Shown here in pieces: positions 1 to 10,200 of a stretch of DNA of 64,000 bases. The notes under the pieces are model-generated. The model made no database searches and had not been told where the DNA came from. It was given only the letters and a program-made list of their open reading frames with translations. The DNA comes from Acidobacteriota bacterium (GTDB lineage: Bacteria; Acidobacteriota; Terriglobia; Terriglobales; Acidobacteriaceae): contig JAJYBU010000013.1 in the NCBI GenBank assembly GCA_021778845.1, forward strand, positions 1 through 64,000, written 5' to 3'. Both the position numbers and the translations under genes were made by a program. Numbering within the stretch: position 1 is the stretch's first letter; each line of letters starts with the position of its first letter.

Positions 1-1413
1 CATCGTGAACGCATACCGAACCAGTTGCGAGCGTCCAGACTGGATCGTGTTGTTATACGCAAGCACGTGGTTATCCCACACCTGATGCAGGTCGTTGAGT
101 TGGCCGTGCTTGTTGATCAGCCGGTTCGTAAAGCTGTGCGCTGCCGGATCGAGCGATCCGTTCGGCTCGATGTATCCGCTCCTCGCAATGATCTTGCCGT
201 CCGCGTCCTTTACCGTGAAGGCCACCCAGGCCTCATAGAAATCGCGTTGCTCGGGCACGAGCGAATGCCCCGTGCCCTTGTTCTGGATCACCACCGAAAC
301 TGTAACGCGTTGTCCTGGGTTCAGCGAAAACGGCGCTGTCCCCAGCGGTGCGGTCAGGCTTGCCTGGCCTGGCGTTGGCGCGTCCGGCTCCACGGCAAAG
401 AGATCAATATTCACGACGCCATTCTTGAGAAATGCAGCCACGCGCCTGGACTGTTCTTCAAAGTGGTAGTAGGCGGGGATCAGCGAATTTGCAGCCGCCC
501 AGCGGTGCGATGCCAGCTTCCCATCCTTCGCGCCGGGATCGGATAGTGCGGTCAACTCTTCACGTTGCATGTGGCAGGTCTGGCAGGTTGAGACCGCCGG
601 CTTCTTATAGAAGGGAAGCGGCGACTGCTGCGAAAACGACGAGTTCTGCCACTCGTCATAGACCGCAAACGCGCGTAGCCACTTGTAGCCATCCAGCATC
701 CCGGGCAGCGCCGCCTTGTGGCATGACTCGCAGAACTCCGGCGTCTTGTAAAACGGCTTCATCACGGCTGCAGAATGCCGGTCCAGATGCGCCAGAATCT
801 CCGCGTCCGATACCGGCCCATGGATCGGCTTGCCATTTGCATCCAGCATCACCGCCGGCTCGGCCAGCACGTAGCTTCCGGTGCCGTACCTGCTCACCGA
901 CTGGATGGAGTGGCACACCATGCACGTAATCCCATCCGCATCATAGGGCCGCATGCGCGCAGCCCCATCGGTCAGCGCTCCCGCGGCCACCGCCGTCGGA
1001 TTATGGCAGCCCTCGCAGTGCCGCGAAAAACTGATCCCCTTCGCATCGTTCAGCGTGTTCACATTGCGCTGATACCATACCGGCCGAACCGAGTTCGAGT
1101 GTGCCGACTGCCTCCACTCCGCATGAGCTTCCTTGTGGCAGTGGCCGCAGTACTCCGCCGTCGGATAGCTCTGCGGGTCAATGAACTCGCCATTGTCCGT
1201 TGTCATGTTCGACGGCAGAAAGGGATGTCCCGCGCTGAAGTGATCGCTGTACCCCTTCGCAATCTTCTGGCTGTATGCCGTGCGTGCCTGGTTGGCAGCG
1301 TCCGCATTCCCGGCAGTCTGCGCAGATGCTGGCATCGCCAGCAGAAGGGAAGCCGCAATCACACCGGCCAGCATGCGTGGGATGTGCTCGTGGGAGAGCC
1401 GGCAAATCGACAT
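1..1413 (-). CDS. secreted five-heme cytochrome c family protein (partial, runs off left edge)
   Basis: An open frame of 471 codons runs from an ATG at 1413 to the window edge without a stop, so the C-terminus is missing. The N-terminus has a signal peptide (hydrophobic stretch at residues 14-30 ending in ASAQ), and GAGG about 8 bases upstream of the ATG supports the start. Five CxxCH heme-c motifs are visible: CGHCH (89), CEGCH (133), CMVCH (164), CESCH (228) and CQTCH (277). The layout resembles the cytochrome c554/c'-like multiheme family, which passes electrons in the periplasm. The region after residue 300 has no heme motif and looks beta-rich. It lies 154 bp downstream of a broken CRTAC1 gene on the same strand, so it may belong to the same operon. 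The heme count is read directly. The redox partner is unknown. Confidence 0.88.
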   Translation of the reverse strand, partial: MSICRLSHEHIPRMLAGVIAASLLLAMPASAQTAGNADAANQARTAYSQKIAKGYSDHFSAGHPFLPSNMTTDNGEFIDPQSYPTAEYCGHCHKEAHAEWRQSAHSNSVRPVWYQRNVNTLNDAKGISFSRHCEGCHNPTAVAAGALTDGAARMRPYDADGITCMVCHSIQSVSRYGTGSYVLAEPAVMLDANGKPIHGPVSDAEILAHLDRHSAAVMKPFYKTPEFCESCHKAALPGMLDGYKWLRAFAVYDEWQNSSFSQQSPLPFYKKPAVSTCQTCHMQREELTALSDPGAKDGKLASHRWAAANSLIPAYYHFEEQSRRVAAFLKNGVVNIDLFAVEPDAPTPGQASLTAPLGTAPFSLNPGQRVTVSVVIQNKGTGHSLVPEQRDFYEAWVAFTVKDADGKIIARSGYIEPNGSLDPAAHSFTNRLINKHGQLNDLHQVWDNHVLAYNNTIQSGRSQLVRYAFTM

Positions 1414-1567
1414 CGCAAATCCTCTACAACGTTCCGTTAATACAGCAAAGTATGATCGAGCCTACAGCACGGATTCCACCGTTGTCAGTAGACCAGGTGA
1501 TAGAGAAGCGCATCCATCAAAGGTTGTAGATCGTGCCGCATTTCGCACGACTGCAGACCTCCGGCAT

Positions 1568-3436
1568 TCACGGCTTTGTCGCCACGGCCGGCTTTCCCTG
1601 ACCCTCCGTAAGCGTCACAATCCGATCGATCTGCGGCACCGCAAACTGTTCCACCGCTCCACTGGGCCAGTGCACCTCAAGCCCATCCACCTTCGTTGCC
1701 GCTCCCAGCCCGAAGTGCGGCCTCATCTCCGACGTGGAGGCAAAGCTTCCGCCCGAGAATACGTCGGCGCGCTGCCGCATCCCATTCGCGGTCAGCCACA
1801 GCGTCGCTCCAATCGCATCCCGCGGACTCCGTGGGCCGCCCACCAGCCTGAACGCCACCCAGTGATTGCTGTTCGCATCCACATCCACCAGCAGCGCCGG
1901 CACCGAGTCCATGTTGTTCACTACCGCATCCATCCGCCCATCGTTGAACAGGTCGCCTACAGCCAGCCCGCGCGATGCCATCGCCTCGGCCAGCCCAGTG
2001 CCCTCCACGGCTGCGACCGGCTCCAACCGCTTGCCCTCAAGGTTATGAAACAACAGCGGCCGCTCCGCCCAGCTCGTTCCCCAGTTGTTGGTGTCGGCGT
2101 TGCGATACACGTGCCCGTTCACCTCCAGCAGGTCCTTCCATCCATCGTTGTCGTAGTCCAGGAACGCTGTGCCCCATCCAAGGAAGGGAATCGTCATATC
2201 CGCGATGTGGGTGTCGTTGCTGACGTCGGTAAAGTTCGCCTCGCCATCATTGCGATACAGCACCTTGTAGTCGTCCGAAAAGGTCGTATTGAAGATGTCG
2301 ATCAGCCCGTTGTTCCGATAGTCTCCCACCGCGATTCCCATCGACGCTGTCTCGCGACCCTCCTTATTCAGCGCATACCCCGACGCATAACTCTGGTCCT
2401 CGAACGTTCCATCTCCCTTGTTGATGTACAGGTAGTTCGGTGTCGAGTCATTGGCCACGAGCAGATCCAGCTTGCCATCATCGTTGACATCGATGAACAC
2501 CGACGAAAGTCCATAGTAGCCTGCCTTATCGCTCACTCCCGCCTTTTCGCTAACGTCGGTAAACGTGCCATCGCCATTGTTGTGGAACAGATGATCGCTC
2601 TCGCCCGGCAGCCCACGCGGGCCGCAGTACGTCCGCACTCCGCGATAGCTGCAGAACGACAGAGGCAGCGCGTCGGTGTCGCTCATCTGCGACTTCAGAT
2701 CGTAGTGAACGTAGCCAGGCACGAACAGATCCAGCCTTCCATCCCCGTCATAATCTCCCCATGTCGCGCCCGTCGACCAGTTCCCCAGCGCCACTCCCGC
2801 CTTCTCCGCCACATCCGTGAACGTACCATCGTGATTGTTGTGGTACAGCCGGTTCTTGCCGAAGTTCGTCACATAAAGGTCGGGCCAGCCATCGTTGTCG
2901 TAGTCGCCCACCGCCACGCCGAACCCCCAGCGGTCGTTGCCCACCCCCGCCTTCGCCGTCACGTCCGTAAACGTACCATCGTGGTTGTTGTGGAACAGCG
3001 CCGCATGCGGTGGCATCGCCTTCCCGTCCACCGCCGCCTGCGTACTCCCGTTCACCAGGTAGATGTCCAGCCACCCGTCGTTGTCGTAGTCCAGCAGCGC
3101 CACCCCGGAGCCGATGCTCTACAGAATGTACCGCTTGTCGGGCGTACCCATTACGTGGTGCCACTTCGTCAGGCCGGCCTTTGCCGCCATGTCCTGATAC
3201 ACGATCGGCCCGGTCTTTACCGTCCCTCCCTGCGTGATGGGAAGATGATGCGCATCCAGCTCCGGCGCAAATACGCCCGCCGTGCTCGAGCCTCCATGCG
3301 CCGCCGGCTGCGCACCCTCCTGCGCCTTCTCCGTCTGCGACTCCAGCGGTGTCTGCGCTGCGAGCGGCACGGTGCTCAACATCAACCATGCGGCAAAGAC
3401 GAGAATGCGGTGTGCAATCGTACGTAAACGTGCCAT
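1568..3436 (-). pseudogene. CRTAC1/ASPIC-UnbV family protein interrupted by an in-frame amber codon
   Basis: Secreted repeat protein with a signal peptide (MARLRTIAHRILVF...), many DYDNDG and HNNxDGTFTDV FG-GAP/VCBS calcium-binding repeats and a C-terminal ASPIC/UnbV segment ending near VHWPSGAVEQF. A TAG at 3119-3121 splits it into 105 and 514 codons in the same frame. It falls between DKRYIL and SIGSGVALLDYD. The four intact CRTAC1 proteins in the window have Glu at this site or one position away (for example FIIETNGSG at the 19911 locus), so one change, GAG to TAG, explains it. A GTG at 3103 could restart translation, but the product would lack a signal peptide. The paralogue at 19911-21848 is very similar along its length. 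A larger start at 3469 is possible; 3436 gives the cleaner signal peptide. A sequencing error cannot be excluded. Confidence 0.82.
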
Positions 3437-3618
3437 CTCTTCGAAGGTGTTCCTTTCTCTGACGCCCAATCACCGCCATCCTATCTCATCGACAACAGGC
3501 CTTGATCGCTCTCCAAAATACCCTCAAAACTCAATATGCGAATCATCCTTTCGATGGAAACAACACGGTTCCTCCTTCTTTCGTCGCCTATTGCACGTAA
3601 CGCCCTGCTAATTTTGCA

Positions 3619-5196
3619 TCAGTTCGATTTAGCCGTTGGCGCTGGTTCTTCTTCTACGAGTTTGAATCTCTTTCGGTTGGTCTCCTTCTGTCGACCAACC
3701 TTCTGCAACTCCGATAGACGCTGCACAAGCTTAGCCGCCTCTGCGCGATCCTGCGGCTTCTGAGAGTGTCGCAGACCAAGGATCAGATGATAAATCGCCG
3801 TCTGATCATCTGGATTTGACTTCAACGCCAGCCGACACTGCTCCATGGCAGGTCCAAATTGATTTTTATCTGTATACATAATCGCCAGAAGATCTCTGGC
3901 TTCGGTCATATCCGGCTTGATCTTCACCGCCAGCAATGCAGACTGGAGCGCCTCTCCAGACAACTTCGAATCCGAATCCGTTCCCTGCCCGACAACCAGC
4001 TTCGCGAAGAGATAGTGCAGCAACGCACTGTTTGGATGAGCTTTCAGTTGTTCGCGAATATTGGCAATCGTCTCTTCCGAATGATTCTTCTGGATCTCCG
4101 TAAGATCGAGCGCGTAGGAACTTACGCTCTGCCTGGAGTCAATCTGTCCGGCCGTCTTGAATGCAGCTTCTGCTTCGTCATATTTCGCCAGTTGCGCATA
4201 CAAAAGCCCCAATGAAAGATACAGCGAAGGATCGTTCGGGATGCGCTGCAGGCCTGCATGAATCATATCGATCCCCACCTGATACGACTCGTGGTCCAAA
4301 CAGAGCGCGGCAAAGGACGTATAGTAACCCGTGTCCATCGGGCTCAGGATGATTGCCTGTCGCAGCAGCGCGACAGCCTTCGGAGTATTGCCCACGGCCT
4401 CATATGCGTCCGAAGCCAGGCTCAGCATATCCGGATCCGAAGGATCCGCCACAAGCAGCGGATCAAGCACCTTAATCGCTGCTTCGCTCTGCCTGGACTC
4501 CACCAGAACCACGGCAAGATCATAGCGAGGATAAACAGCCGTGGGAAGCAGGTCAGCCAGTTGCTGGAACAACGGCACGGCCTTCTCTGCCTGCCCCGTC
4601 TGCACCAGGCAATTGCCATAGGCTTCGAGGGATTCAGGATGGGTGCTGATCGGCGCGTCCATCAAGGAAAACTGACGATCCGCCGCCTCGCAGCCTCCCG
4701 TGCTTGCCTCAAGCAACGCCAGCATCTCGCGCGCCGTGTCGTCCTTCGGGTTCGTCTTCAGGATCTCTTCAAGAAGCGGAATCGCGCGCTTGTCCCTGGA
4801 TTTGGAGTACAGTTGAACCTCGCCTCGCAGCGCGGCAGCATTCGCAGGAGATATCTTCAGCGCCTTCCCAAAGGCGGCTAATGCATCCTGATCCTTGCCT
4901 CTGAGCGAATACGCGATTCCCTCCAGCGCCCACAGTCGAGCGTCGTTGGGTGTAAGCCGCAATGCAGCCGAAGCCATTCCGAGAGCGTCATCATATTGCC
5001 GATCACGGATGGCAGATTCTATGGCTTGAATCTTCTCCGACGAAGCAACAGGGCGATTGCGCATCGTCACTTGTTGCCCATTCATGCCGAGCGCGCAGTG
5101 GCCGATGCATATGCCTGAGATCAGCAAGGCTCGCCACATGTTCTGACGCATTGGAATACGGCTCCCAGTTGCATGAGGATCAACTTCGAATGACAT
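3619..5196 (-). CDS. exported TPR-repeat protein
   Basis: A 525-residue protein, almost entirely tetratricopeptide repeats after an N-terminal hydrophobic export segment (ALLISGICIGHCALG). Typical 34-residue repeats are visible, such as DARLWALEGIAYSLRGKD and DPSLYLSLGLLYAQLAKYDE, with aligned A/L/Y/G positions. TPR arrays bind peptides or partner proteins; no enzymatic motif is present. The start was moved inward from a longer frame because the longer form overlaps the upstream CRTAC1 gene by 70 bases. The ATG at 5196 lies 17 bases after that gene's stop, and another ATG at 5151 is also possible. Sandwiched between two CRTAC1 genes on the same strand, it is probably co-transcribed and acts at the cell surface or in the periplasm with them (inference). 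Confidence 0.8.
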   Translation of the reverse strand: MSFEVDPHATGSRIPMRQNMWRALLISGICIGHCALGMNGQQVTMRNRPVASSEKIQAIESAIRDRQYDDALGMASAALRLTPNDARLWALEGIAYSLRGKDQDALAAFGKALKISPANAAALRGEVQLYSKSRDKRAIPLLEEILKTNPKDDTAREMLALLEASTGGCEAADRQFSLMDAPISTHPESLEAYGNCLVQTGQAEKAVPLFQQLADLLPTAVYPRYDLAVVLVESRQSEAAIKVLDPLLVADPSDPDMLSLASDAYEAVGNTPKAVALLRQAIILSPMDTGYYTSFAALCLDHESYQVGIDMIHAGLQRIPNDPSLYLSLGLLYAQLAKYDEAEAAFKTAGQIDSRQSVSSYALDLTEIQKNHSEETIANIREQLKAHPNSALLHYLFAKLVVGQGTDSDSKLSGEALQSALLAVKIKPDMTEARDLLAIMYTDKNQFGPAMEQCRLALKSNPDDQTAIYHLILGLRHSQKPQDRAEAAKLVQRLSELQKVGRQKETNRKRFKLVEEEPAPTAKSN

Positions 5197-5213
5197 ATCA
5201 GCACCAAAACGCC

Positions 5214-6986
5214 TTAGGAACGTGCCCACCCGAGATTTGGCACCACGCCGTGAGACTCCTTGATGGTGACGAGTTGATTGCACTTCACGGCATGATATTG
5301 CTCGACAACCCCACTCGGCCAGTGAATTGTCAGGTCTGCATCGGCCGCCTGACCCAACCCAAAATGTAACCGGGAGTCATTGCAGGAATAGTAGCTCGAC
5401 TGACTGGTGACCTCCTGCGCCTGCACGTGGCCTGAATACCGCGCCAGAACCCGCGCTCCAATCGCGCTGCGATTCGACTTTGTGCCAACCAGCTTGACCT
5501 TCAGCCAATGTTGCTTCGCATCGACATCGTTGCGCAGCAGGGAGGGCGGTTCGTTCATATTGAGAATCAGGATGTCCATATCCCCATCATTGTCGAAGTC
5601 CCCAAACGCACAACCGCGGCTGGAATGCCGCGCCGTGACGCCAGGTCCAGCATCTGCGATTTCTTCAAAGGTTCCGTTCCCCAGATTTCGGAACAGAATG
5701 CGAGGACTTTTGTCGGGATACTGCGGCAGGAGCTTTCCAACATTGGGATACACACTGCCGGTTACAAAGAAGATGTCGGGCCAGCCATCATTATCCAGAT
5801 CCACGATGCCCGTTCCCCAACTTACGAAACGCGTCTCCACACCAATCTTCGATTGCAGGGTCACATCGTCAAAATTACCCGTGCCGTCATTGTGATACAG
5901 CACGTCGGTATCGTCCGAAAAGTGCGTTTTGAAGATGTCAATGTGTCCATCCAGGTCATAATCGCCCACCCCGACCCCCATGCCGGCCTCTTCGCCTCCG
6001 TCGCTTCCCAGAGCCACGCCGCTCTCTATCCCCTGCTCCTTGAAGGTCCCGTCGTGCTGATTAATAAACAGCAGGCTCGGAGTTGAATCCGAAGCGACAT
6101 AGATATCAGGCCACCCATCTTCGTTGAAGTCGGCAGAAACCACGGTCATCCCATAACTGGCCCAAGGCTGCCCAATCCCAGATTCCTTGGAAACATCGGT
6201 AAATGTTCCGTCCCCATTATTGCGATACAGCGAGTGCTTTCCGAACGGAAGGCCACGAGGGCCGCATTCAATCGGAATCCCCTTGAAGTTGCAGTTAGCG
6301 CCGGCTCCAGGACCTGGTACTTTGCTGAAATCGAACTCCAGATAGTTGGAGACGAACAGGTCAAGATGACCATCCCGGTTGTAGTCCACGAATGAGCACC
6401 CCGCTCCCCATCGCACCTCCGAGTCAATCAGGCCAGCCTCTTTGGTGACGTCTCGAAACGTTCCATCTCCCATATTCCGGTACAGTCGATTTTGTCCAAA
6501 GTATGTACAAAACAGGTCCTCATAACCGTCATTGTTATAGTCGCCGACGCAAACTGAGTTGGCCCATCCTACCGCTTCCAGCCCTGCCTGCCTGGTTACA
6601 TCGGTAAACGTTCCATCGCGATTGTTCCTATATAGGCGGTTACCCGCACCCGGCGGAGCACCGCTCAGCCGGGTGCCACTGAGCAGAAAGATATCCATCC
6701 ATCCATCGTTGTCGTAATCCACGAATGCGCAGCCACAACCGTTCGCTTCGATGATGTATTTGTCGTCATCAACGCCGCCGTAGATGACCGGAGCAAGCAA
6801 GCCGGCCGATGCTGCAACATCAACAAATCTGGCATTGAAGGGGCGATTCGATGTGGCTGGCTTCTTCTGGGCTGCAACCACCCGCCCCCCCATGCCTCCC
6901 GCCTGTTGAGCAAAAGCTCGCCCTGTCAATACTCCAGCCATCGTGGCGCACGACAACTTGAGAAACTCCCTCCGGGCCGTAAACAT
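5214..6986 (-). CDS. TAT-exported CRTAC1/ASPIC-UnbV family protein
   Basis: About 590 residues. The N-terminus carries a twin-arginine signal (RREFLKLS) followed by a hydrophobic stretch and AFAQQ, so the protein is predicted to be exported folded. The body has repeated DYDNDGxxDIF and YRNNxDGTFTDV motifs (FG-GAP/VCBS beta-propeller with calcium sites) and a conserved Cys pair around CNFKG and CGPRGLP. The last ~90 residues form an ASPIC/UnbV-like region (SAIGARV, YYSCNDSRLHFGLG, IHWPSGVVEQY). The family is named after human cartilage acidic protein 1; the bacterial function is not established. ATG 6986 is preferred; an in-frame TTG at 6998 lies only two bases from an AGGAGG. It leads the minus-strand unit CRTAC1-TPR-CRTAC1-cytochrome and is divergent from the TonB receptor at 7278. 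Confidence 0.85.
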   Translation of the reverse strand: MFTARREFLKLSCATMAGVLTGRAFAQQAGGMGGRVVAAQKKPATSNRPFNARFVDVAASAGLLAPVIYGGVDDDKYIIEANGCGCAFVDYDNDGWMDIFLLSGTRLSGAPPGAGNRLYRNNRDGTFTDVTRQAGLEAVGWANSVCVGDYNNDGYEDLFCTYFGQNRLYRNMGDGTFRDVTKEAGLIDSEVRWGAGCSFVDYNRDGHLDLFVSNYLEFDFSKVPGPGAGANCNFKGIPIECGPRGLPFGKHSLYRNNGDGTFTDVSKESGIGQPWASYGMTVVSADFNEDGWPDIYVASDSTPSLLFINQHDGTFKEQGIESGVALGSDGGEEAGMGVGVGDYDLDGHIDIFKTHFSDDTDVLYHNDGTGNFDDVTLQSKIGVETRFVSWGTGIVDLDNDGWPDIFFVTGSVYPNVGKLLPQYPDKSPRILFRNLGNGTFEEIADAGPGVTARHSSRGCAFGDFDNDGDMDILILNMNEPPSLLRNDVDAKQHWLKVKLVGTKSNRSAIGARVLARYSGHVQAQEVTSQSSYYSCNDSRLHFGLGQAADADLTIHWPSGVVEQYHAVKCNQLVTIKESHGVVPNLGWARS

Positions 6987-7103
6987 TTTCGCGGTCAACG
7001 CCTCCTGCCTTCTTCTCCATTCACCATATCTCGATTATCGCCTCCTCGCCCTTACAACATCCCGAAGCCTGAATATCTGCCCCTACGCGGCCTCCATATT
7101 TTT

Positions 7104-7121
7104 GCGCTTTTATTAAAGCGC
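7104..7121. repeat. inverted repeat abutting the -35 of the TonB receptor promoter
   Basis: GCGCTTT (7104-7110), spacer TATT, AAAGCGC (7115-7121). The right arm runs into the -35 TTGACA and creates an AAGCGCTT core like those of LacI-family operators. It could equally be a hairpin ending minus-strand readthrough. Confidence 0.5.
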
Positions 7122-7178
7122 TTGACAACCAACCTGCCACCCCACGATACTTCATCGTCTTTATGAGTAAACGTTCTC
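7122..7178 (+). promoter_or_regulatory. sigma70-like promoter with LacI-type operator before the TonB receptor
   Basis: TTGACA at 7122-7127, an 18-bp spacer and GATACT at 7146-7151 form a good vegetative promoter reading into the receptor gene. An imperfect palindrome GTAAACGTTCTC (7167-7178) follows immediately, about +10, where a repressor would block initiation. The same layout recurs at 23124, 29506, 32453, 60318 and, with a different spacing, at 15251. Confidence 0.65.
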
Positions 7179-7277
7179 GCGACGTGAAAGACGACTTTGC
7201 ACTACGCCATACGGATGAACGACGACTGCATCTTATGGTCGATCTTGAACATATAGGGATTTTGAGGGGAACCATCA

Positions 7278-10200
7278 ATGATCAAATTTGAAAGTGCGAA
7301 CAGGGTTTGGCTTGTCTTGCTGTTGCTTATGAGCTTCGGTGGTGTCAAGGCGCTTGCGCAGTTTTCGAGTGGTGTTCAGGGTAGTGCGAAAGATCAATCC
7401 GGCGCTGTGGTTGCAGGAGCGAAGGTGACGCTTACTGACACACGGCTTGGGGTATCAAAAACCACTAAGACGAATCAAGATGGTTATTTCAGTTTTGACA
7501 GCATCGGTGCGTCCACCTATTCGTTGCAGGTCCAAATGGCTGGCTTCAAAACTTACACACAGAAGGATCTTACGCTTCAAGTTGGCGAGATCAGGACAAT
7601 CGCTCCAATACTCGAAATTGGGTCCGTATCCGCAGCTGTAACGGTATCCGCCAGTGTCGGGGCGCTCAATACTGAGTCGGCAACGACGGGTGCTGTCATC
7701 TCAGAGAAGACTGTGGAGCAGACACCGCTTCCTGGCCAGAACGTGTATGGCCTCTCTGCCTTGACTCCTGGAATGACGGGAAGCGCGGTCACCTCGGGTG
7801 ACAACTACACGAATGAATACGCCATCAACATCAACGCTGCCGGCCTCCGGCAGGAACAAAATGGATTTCAGATTGATGGTGCCTACACCAACACGCCGTC
7901 CCGCGGCGGCGGAACCTCCATCTCTCCCAATCCGGAGATTGTGCAATCCATGGACGTCCGGACAAATGATTTCGACGCGCAGAAGGGCAGGAACGCTGGA
8001 GCCACGGTCGACGTGTACACCAAATCTGGAACGAACCAGTTCCATGGAACAGTGGACTATTACTTCACCGGCAATTCGCTGACTGGGCTCACTCATTTCG
8101 AGTCCACAGTACCGACCTTCCAGCGCAATGAGATGGGGGCAACCTTCGGTGGCCCGATTATCAAAAACAAGTTCTTCATCTTCGGTGCGATCGATGTGCT
8201 TCGGTCCAGTACCACAAGCGCAGGACAGTACACTGTAGAAACACAGGCTCTAGAGAACTGGGTTTCGGCCAATCGCCCAAACAGCGTTGCAAATCAGGTG
8301 CTCAAAGCTGCTCCTCCGCAGGATTTTCCCACTTCCGGTATTCAAACCGTAAGCCAGCTTGAAGCGTCCACCCCAGGCTATTTCGCTCCACCTGCTGGCA
8401 TTCCTGCGAACCTGGATGCAGTTGGGTTGGCCAATATCAGTTTCTCCGTACCTAAGAACGGCTACCAGTGGGATGTGCGAGGCGATTATTATGCCGGTAA
8501 TAGCGATCGCTTCTACCTCACCACGATTCGAACCTATGACACCTCCGCGGGCGCGACGCCTCGGCCTGCGCTAAACATTCCACAGGCCAACAGTTCTGAC
8601 TTCGCCAGCTTCGACTGGACCCACACCTTTTCTCCGCGATTGCTCAACGAAGGTGGCGCAAACATCATCCGTCCGTATGGCGCTGATCTGCCCACCGCGA
8701 CAGAGAGTATCCCTTATATCAATGTCACTGGACTTCAGGGATTTTCAAACTGGGGGCCTGGCAACTTTACGCAAACTACTCTTGGCTGGCGCGATGTGAT
8801 GACCGCAACGGTCAAGACGCATACGCTCAAATTCGGCTTTGACCAATTCAATATTCGCGAGGCGGATTCGCAGTCTGGAGCCTTCGATCGTCCCACCTAC
8901 AACTTCAATAACCTTCTCGACTTTGTGCAGGATCAAGCCGTGAGTGAAAGCGCTACACCCGTCAACCTCACCACTCATCTCGAGGCGCCCTATAGCCGGC
9001 GCTACCGCGCACTCTACACTGGAATCTACATCCAGGATGACTGGAAGATTTTGCCAAACCTCACGGTCAATGCTGGCATCCGCTATGACTCAATGGCTAA
9101 TTTCTTCTCTATTCTGTCTCCCCAACTCACCAATTTCACCTTCGGTCAGGGATCAACACTCGACACTCAAGTCGCGAGTGGCATCACCAGCCTGGCAAAA
9201 AATGATCATGTCCTGGACCACAGCCTCTGGGGTATTAATCCGCGCGTAGGCTTTTCGTGGCAGCCCTTCCAATCTGGAAAGACAGCCGTTCGCGGCGGCA
9301 TCGGGCTCTTCTCTGATCAGCCTCCGTACATCCACATCACGGACATTACCGCAGGCAATCTTCCGAACTTCTTCACCCCATCCCTGAATGTCCAACAGGG
9401 AACCACTCCAGTCTTCCAGCTTTGCAGCGCGCCCAACGGCTTCACAGAGCAATGCCCGGTGGTGAGCACCAGCAATGTTGTACTGAACTCCAGCGGCGGT
9501 ATCGTCGGCCAAAGAGCAAATCTTGGTGGCTACTCTCCCAATTACAACCTCACGCAGGTGGAAGACTGGACTTTTAGCATCCAGCAGGAACTACCCGGTC
9601 ACCTAACAGCCGAACTCAACTACTCCGGCTCGGCGGCGCATCATCTGCCGGTTTTCAATCAGGACATAAACCGGTTTGCAGGTGATCTGATTCAGAACAA
9701 TGGAACCCTCACCCGACTCAATCCCAACTTCGGCGCGATCAACTATGCAACATCCGACGCCAATTCGATTGGCAACTACGGTAGCGCACTGTTACAGCGC
9801 AGCCTGTCCAAAGGCCTGGCACTGCGCGGTATCTATACCATCGGTAAGGCGTTGGATACCTTCAGTACTTCCGGCTCTCTAGATGGTGGAGAGGCCACGC
9901 AGTTCCTCGACAGTATTATCCAGAATGGTAATCTCCAGGCTCAGCGCGGGCGCTCTGACTTTGACATCCATCAACAATTCTCAGCGGATGGCACTTGGCT
10001 CGTTCCCAACAACTATCGCTCGGCCATCACGCGGAACATTCTTGGTGGATGGGAACTTGGCGGTGTGTGGATCATGCAGACCGGCCTTCCATTCTCCGTC
10101 TATACCTCCGCCAGTTTCAACCCGGTCTATAACTCACAAGGTAAGCTCATCGGAAACAAGGGAGGAGACTATAACGCAGATGGATCCAACTACGACGTGC

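Noticed and set aside
1568-3103. Regular short repeats that could suggest a tandem repeat or CRISPR-like array
   Set aside because: Repeats follow protein blades (DYDNDG, HNNxDGTFTDV), vary in sequence and spacing and stay in frame. They are coding repeats.
3119-3121. Programmed amber recoding (pyrrolysine or suppressor)
   Set aside because: No pyl genes or recoding signal in view and paralogues have Glu; a nonsense mutation or sequencing error is simpler.
1280-3427. 715-codon plus-strand frame
   Set aside because: It is the mirror of the CRTAC1 gene on the other strand; the His/Arg/Val-rich translation arises from antisense DGTFTDV and DNDG codons and has no start signal or family pattern.
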